Shown one piece after another: positions 26,896 to 35,496 of a stretch of DNA of 64,000 bases. Every line of letters starts with the position of its first letter. Position 1 is the stretch's first letter. The notes beneath the pieces were generated by a model. The model made no database searches, was not told the DNA's origin, and saw only the letters and a list, made by a program, of their open reading frames with translations. Source of the stretch: Methylobacterium longum (GTDB taxonomy: Bacteria > Pseudomonadota > Alphaproteobacteria > Rhizobiales > Beijerinckiaceae); the NCBI RefSeq assembly GCF_022179385.1, contig NZ_BPQS01000004.1, positions 186,001 to 250,000 of the forward strand, written 5' to 3'. The translations under genes and the position numbers were made by a program.

Positions 26896-27201
26896 ATGGC
26901 CGGCGATGATTATCAACAGGTCACGCGCAGTGCAGATGTCGCGCTCGAAGTCCTGGTCCGGGCCTATCACGCCCTGGCAGTGATCTACGAGCTGGCGACC
27001 CCGGGCGCCTACACGGCGCTCCACGGCAAGATCATGCCCTACCTGCTCGACAGCTTCTGCCACGAGACGGCGGACGGTGCCGGCGACGCCCGCAACGCCG
27101 AACTCTACGCACGCGCCCTGGAGCGCGTCCGCTGCGTCCTGGATGACGTCCAGACGGACGTGGCCGCCGTCCGGATCCGCGGCGACGAGCGCAATCACTG
27201 A
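26896..27201 (+). CDS. Small helical protein, paralogue 2
   Basis: 101 residues, starting MAGDDYQQVTRS. Shares ALE(V/M), RAYxALAxxYE, PGxY/F, KIxxY and DxF positions with the preceding gene, then diverges. The leader before it is AT-rich (26820-26895) and may hold its own promoter. No domain family is recognised; the Cys residues (SFCHE, RVRCVL) are not shared with paralogue 1, so a conserved Cys-based chemistry is unlikely. Confidence 0.6.
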   Translation: MAGDDYQQVTRSADVALEVLVRAYHALAVIYELATPGAYTALHGKIMPYLLDSFCHETADGAGDARNAELYARALERVRCVLDDVQTDVAAVRIRGDERNH

Positions 27202-27291
27202 TCGCCTAGAGTCCGGATCGGCGGCACGCGCGCGGTCCCATGCCCGGACCCCGCCGGCGAAGACGGGGTCCCGCGGCAGCCGGTCCGGGTC

Positions 27292-27501
27292 TTACCGGTA
27301 GACCACGCAGCGATTGTTGTCGTCGGCCGGCAGGAACTCGCAGTTGCCGACCGGCGGGATCGCCCCAGCCTCCAGGCCGGCGGCCACGCTGGTCGGAGGC
27401 GCGGTCAGCATGACGGCGCCGAAGGCCAGGGATGCGGCGGCGAAAGCGAGCGCGAACAGCACGAGGTTGCGCCAGAGCGCGGGGAGCAAGGCAGTGGCCA
27501 T
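27292..27501 (-). CDS. Small exported or membrane protein
   Basis: 69 residues. A hydrophobic N-terminal segment (WRNLVLFALAFAAASLAFGAVML) acts as signal peptide or anchor, followed by a short tail with two Cys (NCEFLPADDNNRCVVYR) that could pair in the periplasm. AGGGAGG lies 6 bases before the ATG. Similar short tails ending 'CEFLPADxNNRCVVY' are common in methylobacterial small proteins in my recollection, but no function is known. Confidence 0.6.
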   Translation of the reverse strand: MATALLPALWRNLVLFALAFAAASLAFGAVMLTAPPTSVAAGLEAGAIPPVGNCEFLPADDNNRCVVYR

Positions 27502-27924
27502 CGATAGCCTCCCTGAGGGCGCGGACGCTGCGCCGGGTCCAAGGCTAGATCCGGACGCCCGACGGATGCCTCCCCTGAACGGAGGACGGGCTCGAGATTC
27601 CCGGCCGCGGCAGCCCGGTATTTTCCGCCTCCGGGGCGTGCCGATGCTCCGGCCGCGCCGGCGGCGTCCCGCGCCAGGATCGCGTGGCGTACCTTCATCC
27701 GCACGCCGAGCGGCGATGCCGCCGCAGGTGAGGGAACGCCGGCTTTCTCGCCGCGGGGTGCTCCTCGCTCGCGGACGTCCGCGCCTGCAGGCTCGGCCGG
27801 TCGGGGGCTCGATCGCGGGCTTCTCGGGCGATCGGCCCTTCGCTCGATGAGCGCCGCCTGAACCGGCCCGCCGGAACGACGACCGCTCCGCGCGCGCGAA
27901 TGGCGGGCGACCGGGATGCCGTCG
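27502..27924. other. No gene recognised
   Basis: GC-rich stretch between the small membrane protein and trmL on the same strand. Overlapping frames on both strands are Arg/Pro-rich with no domain pattern. No hairpin or repeat stands out. Confidence 0.5.
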
Positions 27925-28401
27925 CTATGCCGAGATGCCCGCGCGCGACGGCCCCGTCATCTGCCGCAGGGCCTCGCCGGCGATCATCGCGGCCGCCACC
28001 GCGACGTTGAGGGAGCGCAGGCCCGGCCGGATCGGCACCACGATCCGCGCATCGGCCGCCGCGTGCACCGCCTCGGGCACGCCGGCCGATTCGCGCCCCA
28101 CCATCAGGCAATCGTCGGGGCGGAACGCGAACGCCGTGTAGGGCAGGGCGCCCGAGGTCGTGGCGAGCACGAGCCGCGTGCCGGACTCCGCCCGCCACCC
28201 CTCGAAGGCCGCGAAGGACCGGTGCCGGGTGATCGCCACGTGGTCGAGGTAGTCGAGGCCCGAGCGGCGCAGGTGCCGGTCCGAGACGTCGAAGCCCGCC
28301 GGCTCCACGATCTCGACCGCCAGCCCCAGGCAGGCGGCCATGCGCAGCATCGTGCCGGCGTTCTGCGGGATGTCGGGCTGGTAGAGGGCGAGGCGGAGCA
28401 T
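27925..28401 (-). CDS. trmL: tRNA (cytidine/uridine-34 2'-O)-methyltransferase
   Basis: 158 residues, the full length of TrmL, a SPOUT-family enzyme that methylates the ribose of the wobble nucleotide of tRNA-Leu isoacceptors using SAM. The knot motifs are complete: PDIPQNAGTMLR, LMVGRESAGVPE and IRPGLRSLNVAVAAAMIAGE. It is monocistronic, with a 19-base tandem repeat immediately upstream of its start. Confidence 0.95.
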   Translation of the reverse strand: MLRLALYQPDIPQNAGTMLRMAACLGLAVEIVEPAGFDVSDRHLRRSGLDYLDHVAITRHRSFAAFEGWRAESGTRLVLATTSGALPYTAFAFRPDDCLMVGRESAGVPEAVHAAADARIVVPIRPGLRSLNVAVAAAMIAGEALRQMTGPSRAGISA

Positions 28402-28424
28402 GGCCGGCTCTTGTGGGGGGCCGG

Positions 28425-28492
28425 GGCCGCGCCGTCAAAGGGTTGCCGCGCCGTCTAAGGGCTGCCGCGCCGTTAAAGGCCTGCCGCGCCGA
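28425..28492. repeat. 19-base tandem repeat, about 3.5 copies
   Basis: Units begin at 28425, 28444, 28463 and 28482 (partial), each built on TGCCGCGCCGTYWAAGGSY with a few substitutions. The array sits 24 bases upstream of the trmL start and 120 bases upstream of the divergent PRC-barrel gene, inside their promoter region. Confidence 0.75.
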
Positions 28493-28618
28493 CGCGCAGC
28501 CGGCAAAGCGCTGCGTTGTTCCCGGGGGCCGGTGTGACGAGGCGGAACTTAAGCCCCGCCGGAACCTTGAGGCGGCGCCACCCTCGTCCGCGACCCGAAG
28601 TCCGAAAGATCTGCTCCG

Positions 28619-29128
28619 ATGCGCATCCCGCTCCTCGCCTCGGCCCTCCTGCTGGCCGGCCTCGCCACCGCCTCGGCTCAGAATGCCGGCACGGGCCCCA
28701 GCGCGGGCAGCGGCAGCGCCGCGACGCCCGCGCCCGGCCAGCCCGCCACCATGGCGGACAACCTGCGCCCCACCTTCGTGGCCCAGGCCCCCGACGACAT
28801 GGTCGCCAGCAAGCTGATCGGATCGAGCGTCGTCAACGGCGCCAACGAGACGATCGGGCAGATCGCGGATTTCGTCCTCGACCAGAAGGGCGCCGTGAAG
28901 GCCTGGATCATCGGGGTCGGCGGCTTCCTGGGGCTCGGCTCGAAATACGTCGCGGTCGACCCCTCCGTGCTCAAGCTCGACCGGACCGACGACAAGACGC
29001 TCCAGGCGCGGATCGACACCACCAAGGACCAGCTCCGCGCCGCGCCGGAATACGTCTACCTGGGCAAGGAGCCGCCGAAGGGCGCCGCCCCCGCGAGCCC
29101 GGCGGGCGAGCCGACGCGGAAGCCCTGA
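28619..29128 (+). CDS. Exported PRC-barrel domain protein
   Basis: 169 residues. Signal peptide MRIPLLASALLLAGLATASA, a low-complexity linker, then a PRC-barrel domain (about 60-130: ASKLIGSSVVNGANETIGQIADFVLDQ, AWIIGVGGFLGLGSKYVAV). Such proteins are common in alphaproteobacteria, periplasmic and of unknown role; the barrel is a small interaction module. Followed 106 bases later by a SCO1-like gene on the same strand, which may be co-transcribed. Confidence 0.85.
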   Translation: MRIPLLASALLLAGLATASAQNAGTGPSAGSGSAATPAPGQPATMADNLRPTFVAQAPDDMVASKLIGSSVVNGANETIGQIADFVLDQKGAVKAWIIGVGGFLGLGSKYVAVDPSVLKLDRTDDKTLQARIDTTKDQLRAAPEYVYLGKEPPKGAAPASPAGEPTRKP

Positions 29129-29234
29129 CGGAGGTCCCCGGCGGGGACCGAAGAGGGCCGGCGGCGCTTCGTCGGCTTGCCTCGGCGCGCCGTTGTGTGC
29201 TGTGCCGGCCTTCCCCGGAGGTCGGAACCCGTCC

Positions 29235-29816
29235 ATGCGCCGCGCCCTCATCCCGCTTCTCGCCTTCTGCCTCGGCCTCGTCGGCATCACCGGGGCGGCT
29301 GTGTTCGCCTTCCTGCCCGAGAAGGCGCCGGTGGGCGTCCCCGCCGTGGGCGGGCCGTTCACGCTGGTGGATCAGGACGGGCGCACGGTCACCGAGCGCG
29401 ACTTCGCCGGCGCGACGCACCTGCTGTTCTTCGGCTTCACCCACTGCCCGGATGTCTGCCCCACGACCCTGCAGCAGATCTCGGACGTGCTGGCCGCCCT
29501 CGGGCCGAAGGGCGAGCGGATGCGGGTCGCCTTCATCACCGTCGATCCGGAGCGCGATGATCCGGCGAGCCTGAAGACGTACCTGTCGAGCTTCGATCCG
29601 CGCATCACCGGCCTCACCGGCTCGCCCGAGCAGGTGGCCGCCACCGAGAAGGCTTATCGCGCCTATGCCCGCAAGGTCCCCGGCAAGGCGGGGGACTACA
29701 CGATGGAGCACACCGCCCTCGTGTACGTGATGGACGCCCAGAACCGCTTCCTCGGCGCCCTCGACCTGTCGCGGCCGGCGGCGGACACCGCCGCGCAGCT
29801 CGCCAGGAAGATCTGA
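29235..29816 (+). CDS. SCO1/SenC family copper chaperone
   Basis: 193 residues anchored by one N-terminal helix (LIPLLAFCLGLVGITGAAVFAFL), with a periplasmic thioredoxin-like domain. Copper ligands are visible: the Cys pair in HCPDVCPTT and the downstream His in MEHTALVYVMD. SCO proteins load the Cu-A site of cytochrome c oxidase or act as thiol reductants. The ATG at 29235 is preferred over the longer frame because the signal anchor begins there; GGAGGT lies 12 bases upstream. No oxidase genes are adjacent. Confidence 0.93.
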   Translation: MRRALIPLLAFCLGLVGITGAAVFAFLPEKAPVGVPAVGGPFTLVDQDGRTVTERDFAGATHLLFFGFTHCPDVCPTTLQQISDVLAALGPKGERMRVAFITVDPERDDPASLKTYLSSFDPRITGLTGSPEQVAATEKAYRAYARKVPGKAGDYTMEHTALVYVMDAQNRFLGALDLSRPAADTAAQLARKI

Positions 29817-29959
29817 CCGGCCGGCCCCCAGGACCCGCGCGGCGGAGGCCTCGACCAGGGGCTTCGGAAGGGCCCGCGACACCGGCGGCGGCCGGCGGGG
29901 TCACCCCGCCGCGAGCCCCGTCGTGTTCCCGGAAGCCCGCGCCGCGGGTGAGCGGGCTC

Positions 29960-30598
29960 CTACAGGGTCATCCCGGCGTGGAAGCGGTCGGGGGAGAGCG
30001 GCAGCAAGAACTGCACGCCGAAGCCGCCCTCGAAGTAGCGCACCAGCCGGCCCGGGGTGCTGCCCACCGTCACGGCGGCGCCGAGCGGAAGGGCGAACGG
30101 GCAGGCGATGGCGACGCCGGACATCGAGATGTCGATGAGGCGGGCCGGGATCTCCCGGCCGCCCTCGATCCGCAGGAGCACCGCCGTCTGGGTCGGCACG
30201 AGGCGCTCGTGGGAGCGTCCCTCCGGCAGCCCCAGCATTTCCCGGTTGGCGAGCCACGTCAGCTGGGACGCGAGCTTGTCGCGCTTGCGCAGCGTGGCGT
30301 TGAGCTGAACCGCGAAGCCGTCCGCGCAGTGGCGCGCGATGATGCCCTCGATCCGGCCGATATGCTCCAGGTAGAGCACCACCCGCTCGCCCAGCTCGCC
30401 CTGGACCGCACAGGTCAGGCGCACGCCGCCCGGCGACATGTCCACGGTCTGGCAGGGGTATTCCCGCCGGTCCGCCAGCATGTAGCGGCCGAGGACCGCG
30501 ACCCGCACGCGCTGGAACCGGCGCGCGTCGGCGGCGCCGCGGGCCGGTTCCAGCGCTACGCGGCGCATCGTTCTGGCGGTGGCGTCGACCGCGATCAT
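29960..30598 (-). CDS. Tandem PilZ-domain cyclic-di-GMP receptor
   Basis: 212 residues, cytosolic, with two PilZ domains. The first (about 25-110) has RxxxR as RFQRVR and DMSPGGVRL. The second (about 125-205) has RSHER and DISMSGVAI. Both halves keep the Arg and D/NxSxxG residues needed to bind cyclic-di-GMP, so each may bind a dimer. The output partner is unknown. Its presence in the same window as three turnover proteins fits a common pathway, though they are not in one operon. Confidence 0.9.
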   Translation of the reverse strand: MIAVDATARTMRRVALEPARGAADARRFQRVRVAVLGRYMLADRREYPCQTVDMSPGGVRLTCAVQGELGERVVLYLEHIGRIEGIIARHCADGFAVQLNATLRKRDKLASQLTWLANREMLGLPEGRSHERLVPTQTAVLLRIEGGREIPARLIDISMSGVAIACPFALPLGAAVTVGSTPGRLVRYFEGGFGVQFLLPLSPDRFHAGMTL

Positions 30599-30815
30599 CC
30601 CGAAATTGGTCCTGCGCCGCGATAATCGAAGCCACAGACTAGAATCGGACTGTTACGAAACCCTTTTCCCGGGCCGATCCGGCAGCGGCTGCGTCGATGT
30701 TTCCGCCGTTGATCTCCGGCTCGAACAATCAGGGTGACTGTGCGGCCACCGTCTTTTGCTGTGGATGTAAAATACTTCGAACGGGGAATTCGCTATCTCT
30801 CGCGGCGGGACCGCA

Positions 30816-31415
30816 TCAGATCCGGCCGCCGGCATGGACGAGGAGGTGGCCGCGGCGCACCGGCCCCGGATACCCCGCGCCTGTCCTGACCGCCGGCCGC
30901 GCGGGCGGCCCGGCCTCCGGCCTGCGGCTCGGCAGGATGCGCAGGGAGGCGGTGTCCGCCTGCACCAGCGGGCGCAGGCCGATCCAGTGCGGCGCACCGT
31001 CGAGGCTCAGGGTGCCGAGGGCGCGGACCTGCGTGCGGCCGCGATGTCGCAGCGGCAGGAGCAGCAGTTCGAGATCCGCCTCCTCGCCGGCGGTGTTGGT
31101 GGCGCGCAGGCCCGCCACGACGCCGAGGGTGTCGCTGGCCACGATCTCGACGATCCGCCAGGGGTCCGGCGCCTGCGAGCCCCAGAGCCGGGAGAAGGGC
31201 GCGCCCTTCAGCTCCTGACCGTACAGGGCGCAGACCCGCGTCCCCGCGAGGCGGATGGTGGCCTCGCGGGACGCCATGTCGAGTTCCAGGATCAGGCTGT
31301 CGGCGAGGAGGTGGCGGATCTCGCCCGGCTCGATCTCGGCGCGCTCCGGCGCGGCCCGCTCTCCGCGCAGGCGCTCCCAATAGGCATGGAGCATGCGGCT
31401 GGTGGGATGCTTCAT
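30816..31415 (-). CDS. PAS_5 domain protein
   Basis: 199 residues. The first two thirds match the alphaproteobacterial PAS_5 family (RLRGERAAPERAEIEP, IRHLLADSLILELD, TRVCALYGQELKGAPFSRLW), soluble single-PAS proteins of unknown signal often encoded near cyclic-di-GMP genes. In several relatives the same arrangement precedes a PilZ gene; here the tandem-PilZ gene is 217 bases downstream on the same strand. The ATG at 31415 is used; the open frame extends 17 codons upstream without homology. Confidence 0.85.
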   Translation of the reverse strand: MKHPTSRMLHAYWERLRGERAAPERAEIEPGEIRHLLADSLILELDMASREATIRLAGTRVCALYGQELKGAPFSRLWGSQAPDPWRIVEIVASDTLGVVAGLRATNTAGEEADLELLLLPLRHRGRTQVRALGTLSLDGAPHWIGLRPLVQADTASLRILPSRRPEAGPPARPAVRTGAGYPGPVRRGHLLVHAGGRI

Positions 31416-31713
31416 CGGTGTCCCGACTCTAAACGCCTGTCGTTCATCCCTGGCCCGATCTGGCACATCCGCGAGGCTGTGGCCGGTCGAACCGGGTGTT
31501 CACGGCGTATCGGCGCACACGCCGTGCCGATCCGCTTCGGAACGGTCAAGGTGTCGGCGGATCCGGGCTGGGGCTCGTACCGGATGCGGCGGCTCTCTCG
31601 ACGGGCGATCGCCCGGAGAATGGTTTGAATATCACACAGAATTGGTCTTCATCGGCAGGCACGAATATCGTTGGGTCTTGTGTAGCCGTCGCAAGCCCCG
31701 ACATGGTGCCGCG

Positions 31714-32535
31714 ATGGATGCCTCCCCCGAATTTCCGCGCCAGAGCCGCGTGCCCGTCTTCAACCTGCCCGGGGTGGTGACGCTCTCCATCGGGCTGCTC
31801 CTGGCGATCCAGGCGGTGCGCGAGTTCCTGCTGCCGGATACCCTGGACATCCGCGTCGTCCTCGACCTCGCCCTCGTGCCGGCGCGCTGGACGGTGTGGT
31901 TCGATCCCGGCCGGGCCGCCGACGTGGTCCGCGCCGCGGCCGAGGGCGGCGATGCCGGCCTGGAGGCGGCACGCCAAGCCTTCGCCCGCTACATCGTGGG
32001 CGAGCACGCGCTCCAGCCCTGGACGCTCGTCACCTACGCCCTGCTGCACGGGTCGTGGATGCACGTGATCTTCAACAGCGTCTGGCTCGCCGCCTTCGGC
32101 TCGCCGGTGGCCCGGCGCTGCGGCGCCCTGCGGTTCGGGGCGCTCGCGCTGGCCGGCACGGCGGCCGGCGGGCTCCTGCACATCCTCATCGATCCCCTGA
32201 GCGCAGGTCCGCTGGTCGGCGCCTCGGCGGGGATCTCGGCCCTCATGGCCGCCGCGGCCCGCTTCGTGTTCCAGCCGCCGGCCTCGGGCTATCAGGGGCC
32301 GTCCTGGCAGGTGGCGCCCCCCCGGCCCGCCGAGACGATCCCGGAGCTTCTGCGCAACAGGACGGCGGTTTCCTTCCTGGTGATCTGGCTGCTGACCAAC
32401 CTGCTCTTCGGCCTCGTCAGCGTGCCCCTCGTGGGCGAGAACGCCGCCATCGCGTGGGACGCGCATCTGGGCGGCTTCATCGCGGGCTTCCTGCTCTTCC
32501 CGCTCCTCGATCCGCGGGTGGCACGACCGCGCTGA
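31714..32535 (+). CDS. Rhomboid family intramembrane serine protease
   Basis: 273 residues with six or more hydrophobic helices. The catalytic dyad is visible: Ser171 in VGASAGISAL and His251 in WDAHLGGFIAGF. The HxxxxHxxxN motif (H112, H117, N121 in LLHGSWMHVIFNS) that lines the active site is intact, so an active protease is expected. A soluble loop (about 55-100) lies between the first two helices. Substrate unknown. The ATG at 31714 starts the conserved part; the open frame upstream looks non-coding. Confidence 0.9.
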   Translation: MDASPEFPRQSRVPVFNLPGVVTLSIGLLLAIQAVREFLLPDTLDIRVVLDLALVPARWTVWFDPGRAADVVRAAAEGGDAGLEAARQAFARYIVGEHALQPWTLVTYALLHGSWMHVIFNSVWLAAFGSPVARRCGALRFGALALAGTAAGGLLHILIDPLSAGPLVGASAGISALMAAAARFVFQPPASGYQGPSWQVAPPRPAETIPELLRNRTAVSFLVIWLLTNLLFGLVSVPLVGENAAIAWDAHLGGFIAGFLLFPLLDPRVARPR

Positions 32536-32680
32536 GCACGGCGGGCCGAGCACCTTGCCAACGCGCCGGATAGGTCACACACTCGCCATAATGTGAAAGT
32601 GCCGGGGCCTACCCGGCCGGCAGCGTATCACGGGCGCCGCGGGCTGACGGCGCACCGGCCGCGTCACAAGGGAGAGAGCC

Positions 32681-33112
32681 ATGACCGTCGCACGCATCCT
32701 CGCCGAGAAGGGCAGCTCCGTCGTCACCGTGAGCCCCGACAGGAGCCTCGATGAGGTGATCCAGATCCTCGCCGACAAGCGGATCGGCGCCCTCGTGGTG
32801 GCCCATCCGGACGGTGCCGTGGCCGGCATCATCTCCGAGCGCGACATCATGCGGGCGCTGGCCCGGCACGGGGGCTCGGCCTTCGACGCGCCGGCCTCGG
32901 CCCACATGACCGCCGCCGTCACCACCTGCGGCAAGAGCACGACGATCGAGGAGGTCATGACACTGATGACCGAAGGCCGCTTCCGCCACGTGCCGGTCTG
33001 CGAGGACGGCCGGCTGATCGGCTTGGTGTCGATCGGGGACGTGGTGGCCCGCAAGATCGCCACGGTCGAGGCCGAGCATCAGGCGCTGCGCGACTACATC
33101 ACCATGGCGTAG
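32681..33112 (+). CDS. CBS domain-pair protein
   Basis: 143 residues that consist almost wholly of two CBS domains (about 1-60 and 70-130), a Bateman module binding adenosyl nucleotides such as AMP, ATP or NAD. Motifs DKRIGALVVAHPDGAVAGIISERDI and EGRFRHVPVCEDGRLIGLVSIGDV are typical. GGGAGAG lies 4 bases before the ATG. Single-module CBS proteins usually regulate a partner, which is not evident here. Confidence 0.93.
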   Translation: MTVARILAEKGSSVVTVSPDRSLDEVIQILADKRIGALVVAHPDGAVAGIISERDIMRALARHGGSAFDAPASAHMTAAVTTCGKSTTIEEVMTLMTEGRFRHVPVCEDGRLIGLVSIGDVVARKIATVEAEHQALRDYITMA

Positions 33113-33130
33113 GCACCCTCGGCTCCGCGG

Positions 33131-33162
33131 CTCTCCCTCCCCCCGCGGAAGGGGAGGGGAGG
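33131..33162. terminator. Hairpin between convergent genes
   Basis: CTCCCTCCCC at 33131-33142 can pair with GGGGAGGGGAG at 33151-33162 with one bulge. It lies 19 bases after the CBS gene and 50 bases after the phoD remnant, on the 3' side of both, so it may end both transcripts. No clear T-run follows. Confidence 0.45.
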
Positions 33163-33212
33163 ACGCGTGCGCCATCCGGGCCGCTAGGCCCGCACGGGCG
33201 GGTGACGGCGCC

Positions 33213-33845
33213 TCAGGCCTTCATGGGATCGAGCGTGACGCGCCAGAGGTCGGTATCGGCCGCGTCCTTGAGGGTCACGGTCATCTGCTCGGTGGCGCCG
33301 TCCACCGCCACGTGGCCGAAGAACTGGTAGCCGGTGGCCGGCGAAAGGTTCACCTGACCCTGATCGGGTGCCTTCACGAACCGCAGCTGCGGCCCGAACG
33401 TGTCGTCGAGGGCGTTCGGTCCGAAGGTCCCGGCGTGCAGCGGTCCGGAGACGAACTCCCAGAACGGGTCGAAATCCTGGGACTGCGCCCGGTCGGGGTC
33501 GTAGTCTTGGCCGGGCGGCAGCCCGGTCAGCGCCACCTTCCCGGTGCCGTCGGTCTCCGGCAGGGCGTCGGCGAAGACGCCGCCGCGGATGTCGGCGAAG
33601 CTCTCGGTGGTCGCCCACTCGATGACCGCCCGGGCGGGCCGGTCGGACCGGGCCCAGACCATGGCGGCGTCGGTGCCGACATCGCCCGACTGGAGGCCGT
33701 GGGTCAGGACCGGCCGGTCGGCGGCACGGCTGAGGCCGGGGCGCCCGAGGCCGGAGGCCAGCCCGACGAGGTCGGCGCCTCCGGACAGCAGGATCTGACG
33801 GCGACTTGCGGACGTGGGAAGCCCTCCAGCGTGCCGGGCGGCCAT
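33213..33845 (-). pseudogene. Alkaline phosphatase D remnant lacking the catalytic core
   Basis: A 210-codon open frame that joins the two ends of a PhoD-family phosphodiesterase/phosphatase. Residues 1-113 match the N-terminal part: twin-arginine signal (SRRQILLSGG), PhoD_N domain (THGLQSGDVGTDAAMVWARSD, LTGLPPG). Residues 114-210 match the extreme C-terminus (DPFWEFVSGPLHAGTFGP, VTLKDAADTDLWRVTLDP). Full-length enzymes have about 520 residues, and the roughly 300-residue metallophosphatase core, including all metal ligands, is absent, with the join near 33500. The frame was preserved, so a stable product is possible but it cannot be catalytic. Confidence 0.85.
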
Positions 33846-34070
33846 CGCAGGCGGCCGCGAAAGCCGGATGAGGGGTGTGGGACCGAAGCCGGCGGGATTC
33901 CAGTCCGGAACCGTCGAACCCGCGGCTTCGTCCTGCGGTGGCGGAGCGCCGCAGGGCCGCGAAAGGGGCCCGCCAGCCGGTGGCGCGATCCCTGGAGGCC
34001 TCCTCCCACGCCGCCGTTGCGGCCCCTCAGGATGAGGCGATCCGATCGGACGGATCGGTCCCCGAATCCG

Positions 34071-35057
34071 TCACGCCCGCGCGGCCGCGCCCTCGACCAC
34101 GGCGCGGATACGCGGAAGCGCGGCCCGCGCGGCCCGGTGGCCGATGGCGATCCCCTCGGCGGCCTTGTGGAAGTCGAACAGGCCGAAGGACCCGACGTCC
34201 GGGCCGATGGCGACGTCGGGCGGGTCGCGCTCCAGCCGTGCCCGGGAGATCCGGTCCTGCGTGATGTTGAAGGCGCCGAGCACCACCCGGGCGAGGCCCG
34301 GAACGGGGATCTCCGGCTCGGAACTCTCGAAGCCCGGCAGGCGCCCGCGCATCACCTGCAGGAAGCTGCGCCGCGGCGGCGGCGCCGGAACCTCGTGCAC
34401 GACCGGGCCGCCGGTGTCGCCGTTGAGGTTCACGCAGATCACGAGATCGGCCCCGAGGGCGCGGGCCAGCGCCACCGGGACTGGATTGACCAGCGTGCCG
34501 TCCATCAGCACCCGGCCCTCGTGGGTGACCGGCGGGAACAGGCCGGGGATCGCGTAGGAGGCGCGCACCGCATCCACGGCGGGCCCGTCGGTCAGGCTCA
34601 CCTCGTGGCCGGTGCCGTACTCGGTGGCGACGCAGCCGAAGCGGATCGGCAGGTCCTCGATCCGGCGCGTGCCGAGATCGGCGAAGAGCCTCTGGCGCAG
34701 GCGGTTGCCGGCGATCAGGCCGGAGCCGGGCAGGCGCGGATCGATGAGCCCGACCACCCGGCGGCGGGTCAGCGTCCGGGCGAAGGCTTCCAGGCGGTCG
34801 AGCCGCCCCGCGGCGTAGCAGGCGCCGACCACCGCGCCGATCGAGCAGCCCGCCACCACGGTCGGGTGGATGCCGGCCTCCTCCAGGGCGCGCAGCACGC
34901 CGATATGCGCCCAGCCCCGGGCCGAGCCGCCGCCGAGCGCGAGCCCGATCCGCGGACCGGCGCGGGGCGCCGGGCGGATCGGTTCGACGGTGCCGGGCAG
35001 GAAATGGGGGACGGCTGGACACTCTTGCCACCGCGCCGTGGCAAGGGACGGGCTCAT
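34071..35057 (-). CDS. Patatin-like phospholipase (RssA-type)
   Basis: 328 residues of the bacterial patatin/NTE family. The oxyanion loop [14 protein letters not shown], nucleophile Ser in [10 protein letters not shown] (GxSxG), and catalytic Asp in MDGTLVNP are intact, so lipid acyl-hydrolase activity is expected. No membrane segments. The ATG at 35057 overlaps the hisI stop (ATGA), which implies translational coupling, and no other start is as near the conserved part. This gene is part of the hisI unit. Confidence 0.93.
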   Translation of the reverse strand: MSPSLATARWQECPAVPHFLPGTVEPIRPAPRAGPRIGLALGGGSARGWAHIGVLRALEEAGIHPTVVAGCSIGAVVGACYAAGRLDRLEAFARTLTRRRVVGLIDPRLPGSGLIAGNRLRQRLFADLGTRRIEDLPIRFGCVATEYGTGHEVSLTDGPAVDAVRASYAIPGLFPPVTHEGRVLMDGTLVNPVPVALARALGADLVICVNLNGDTGGPVVHEVPAPPPRRSFLQVMRGRLPGFESSEPEIPVPGLARVVLGAFNITQDRISRARLERDPPDVAIGPDVGSFGLFDFHKAAEGIAIGHRAARAALPRIRAVVEGAAARA

Positions 35058-35476
35058 CGCCCGGCGGCCTTCAGGACGATTTGGCCGTCCGCCTCCCGGA
35101 CGACGCTGCGGTAGAAGCAGTCCCGCCGCCCGGTGTGGCAGCAACCCCCGTCGCCGCCGACCTCGACGCGGATCAGCAGGGCGTCCTGGTCGCAATCGAC
35201 CCGCATCTCCACGACGCGCTGGATCTGGCCGCTGGTCGCGCCCTTGTGCCAGAGTTCCTGGCGGGAGCGCGACCAGTACCAGGCCTCGCCGGTCTCGAGC
35301 GTGCGCGCCAGCGACTCGGCGTTCATGTGGGCGAGCATCAGCACCTGCCCGTCCCGCGCGTCCACCGCGATGCAGGCCACGAGACCATCCCGGTCGAAGC
35401 GGGGCGTGAGGGCAGGCCCCTCCTCGACCTCGGCGCGGGTGCCGGGGGGAGCGAAGGCGATGTCGCGCGCGGTCAT
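35054..35476 (-). CDS. hisI: Phosphoribosyl-AMP cyclohydrolase
   Basis: 140 residues; hydrolyses phosphoribosyl-AMP in histidine synthesis. Motifs [56 protein letters not shown] and [15 protein letters not shown] contain the Zn- and Mg-binding Cys and Asp residues. Length matches the monofunctional enzyme (no HisE domain). It is followed at ATGA by the patatin gene and preceded by folE, 20 bases away. Confidence 0.96.
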   Translation of the reverse strand: MTARDIAFAPPGTRAEVEEGPALTPRFDRDGLVACIAVDARDGQVLMLAHMNAESLARTLETGEAWYWSRSRQELWHKGATSGQIQRVVEMRVDCDQDALLIRVEVGGDGGCCHTGRRDCFYRSVVREADGQIVLKAAGR

Positions 35477-35496
35477 GGTCGAGACGCCGCCCGGGA

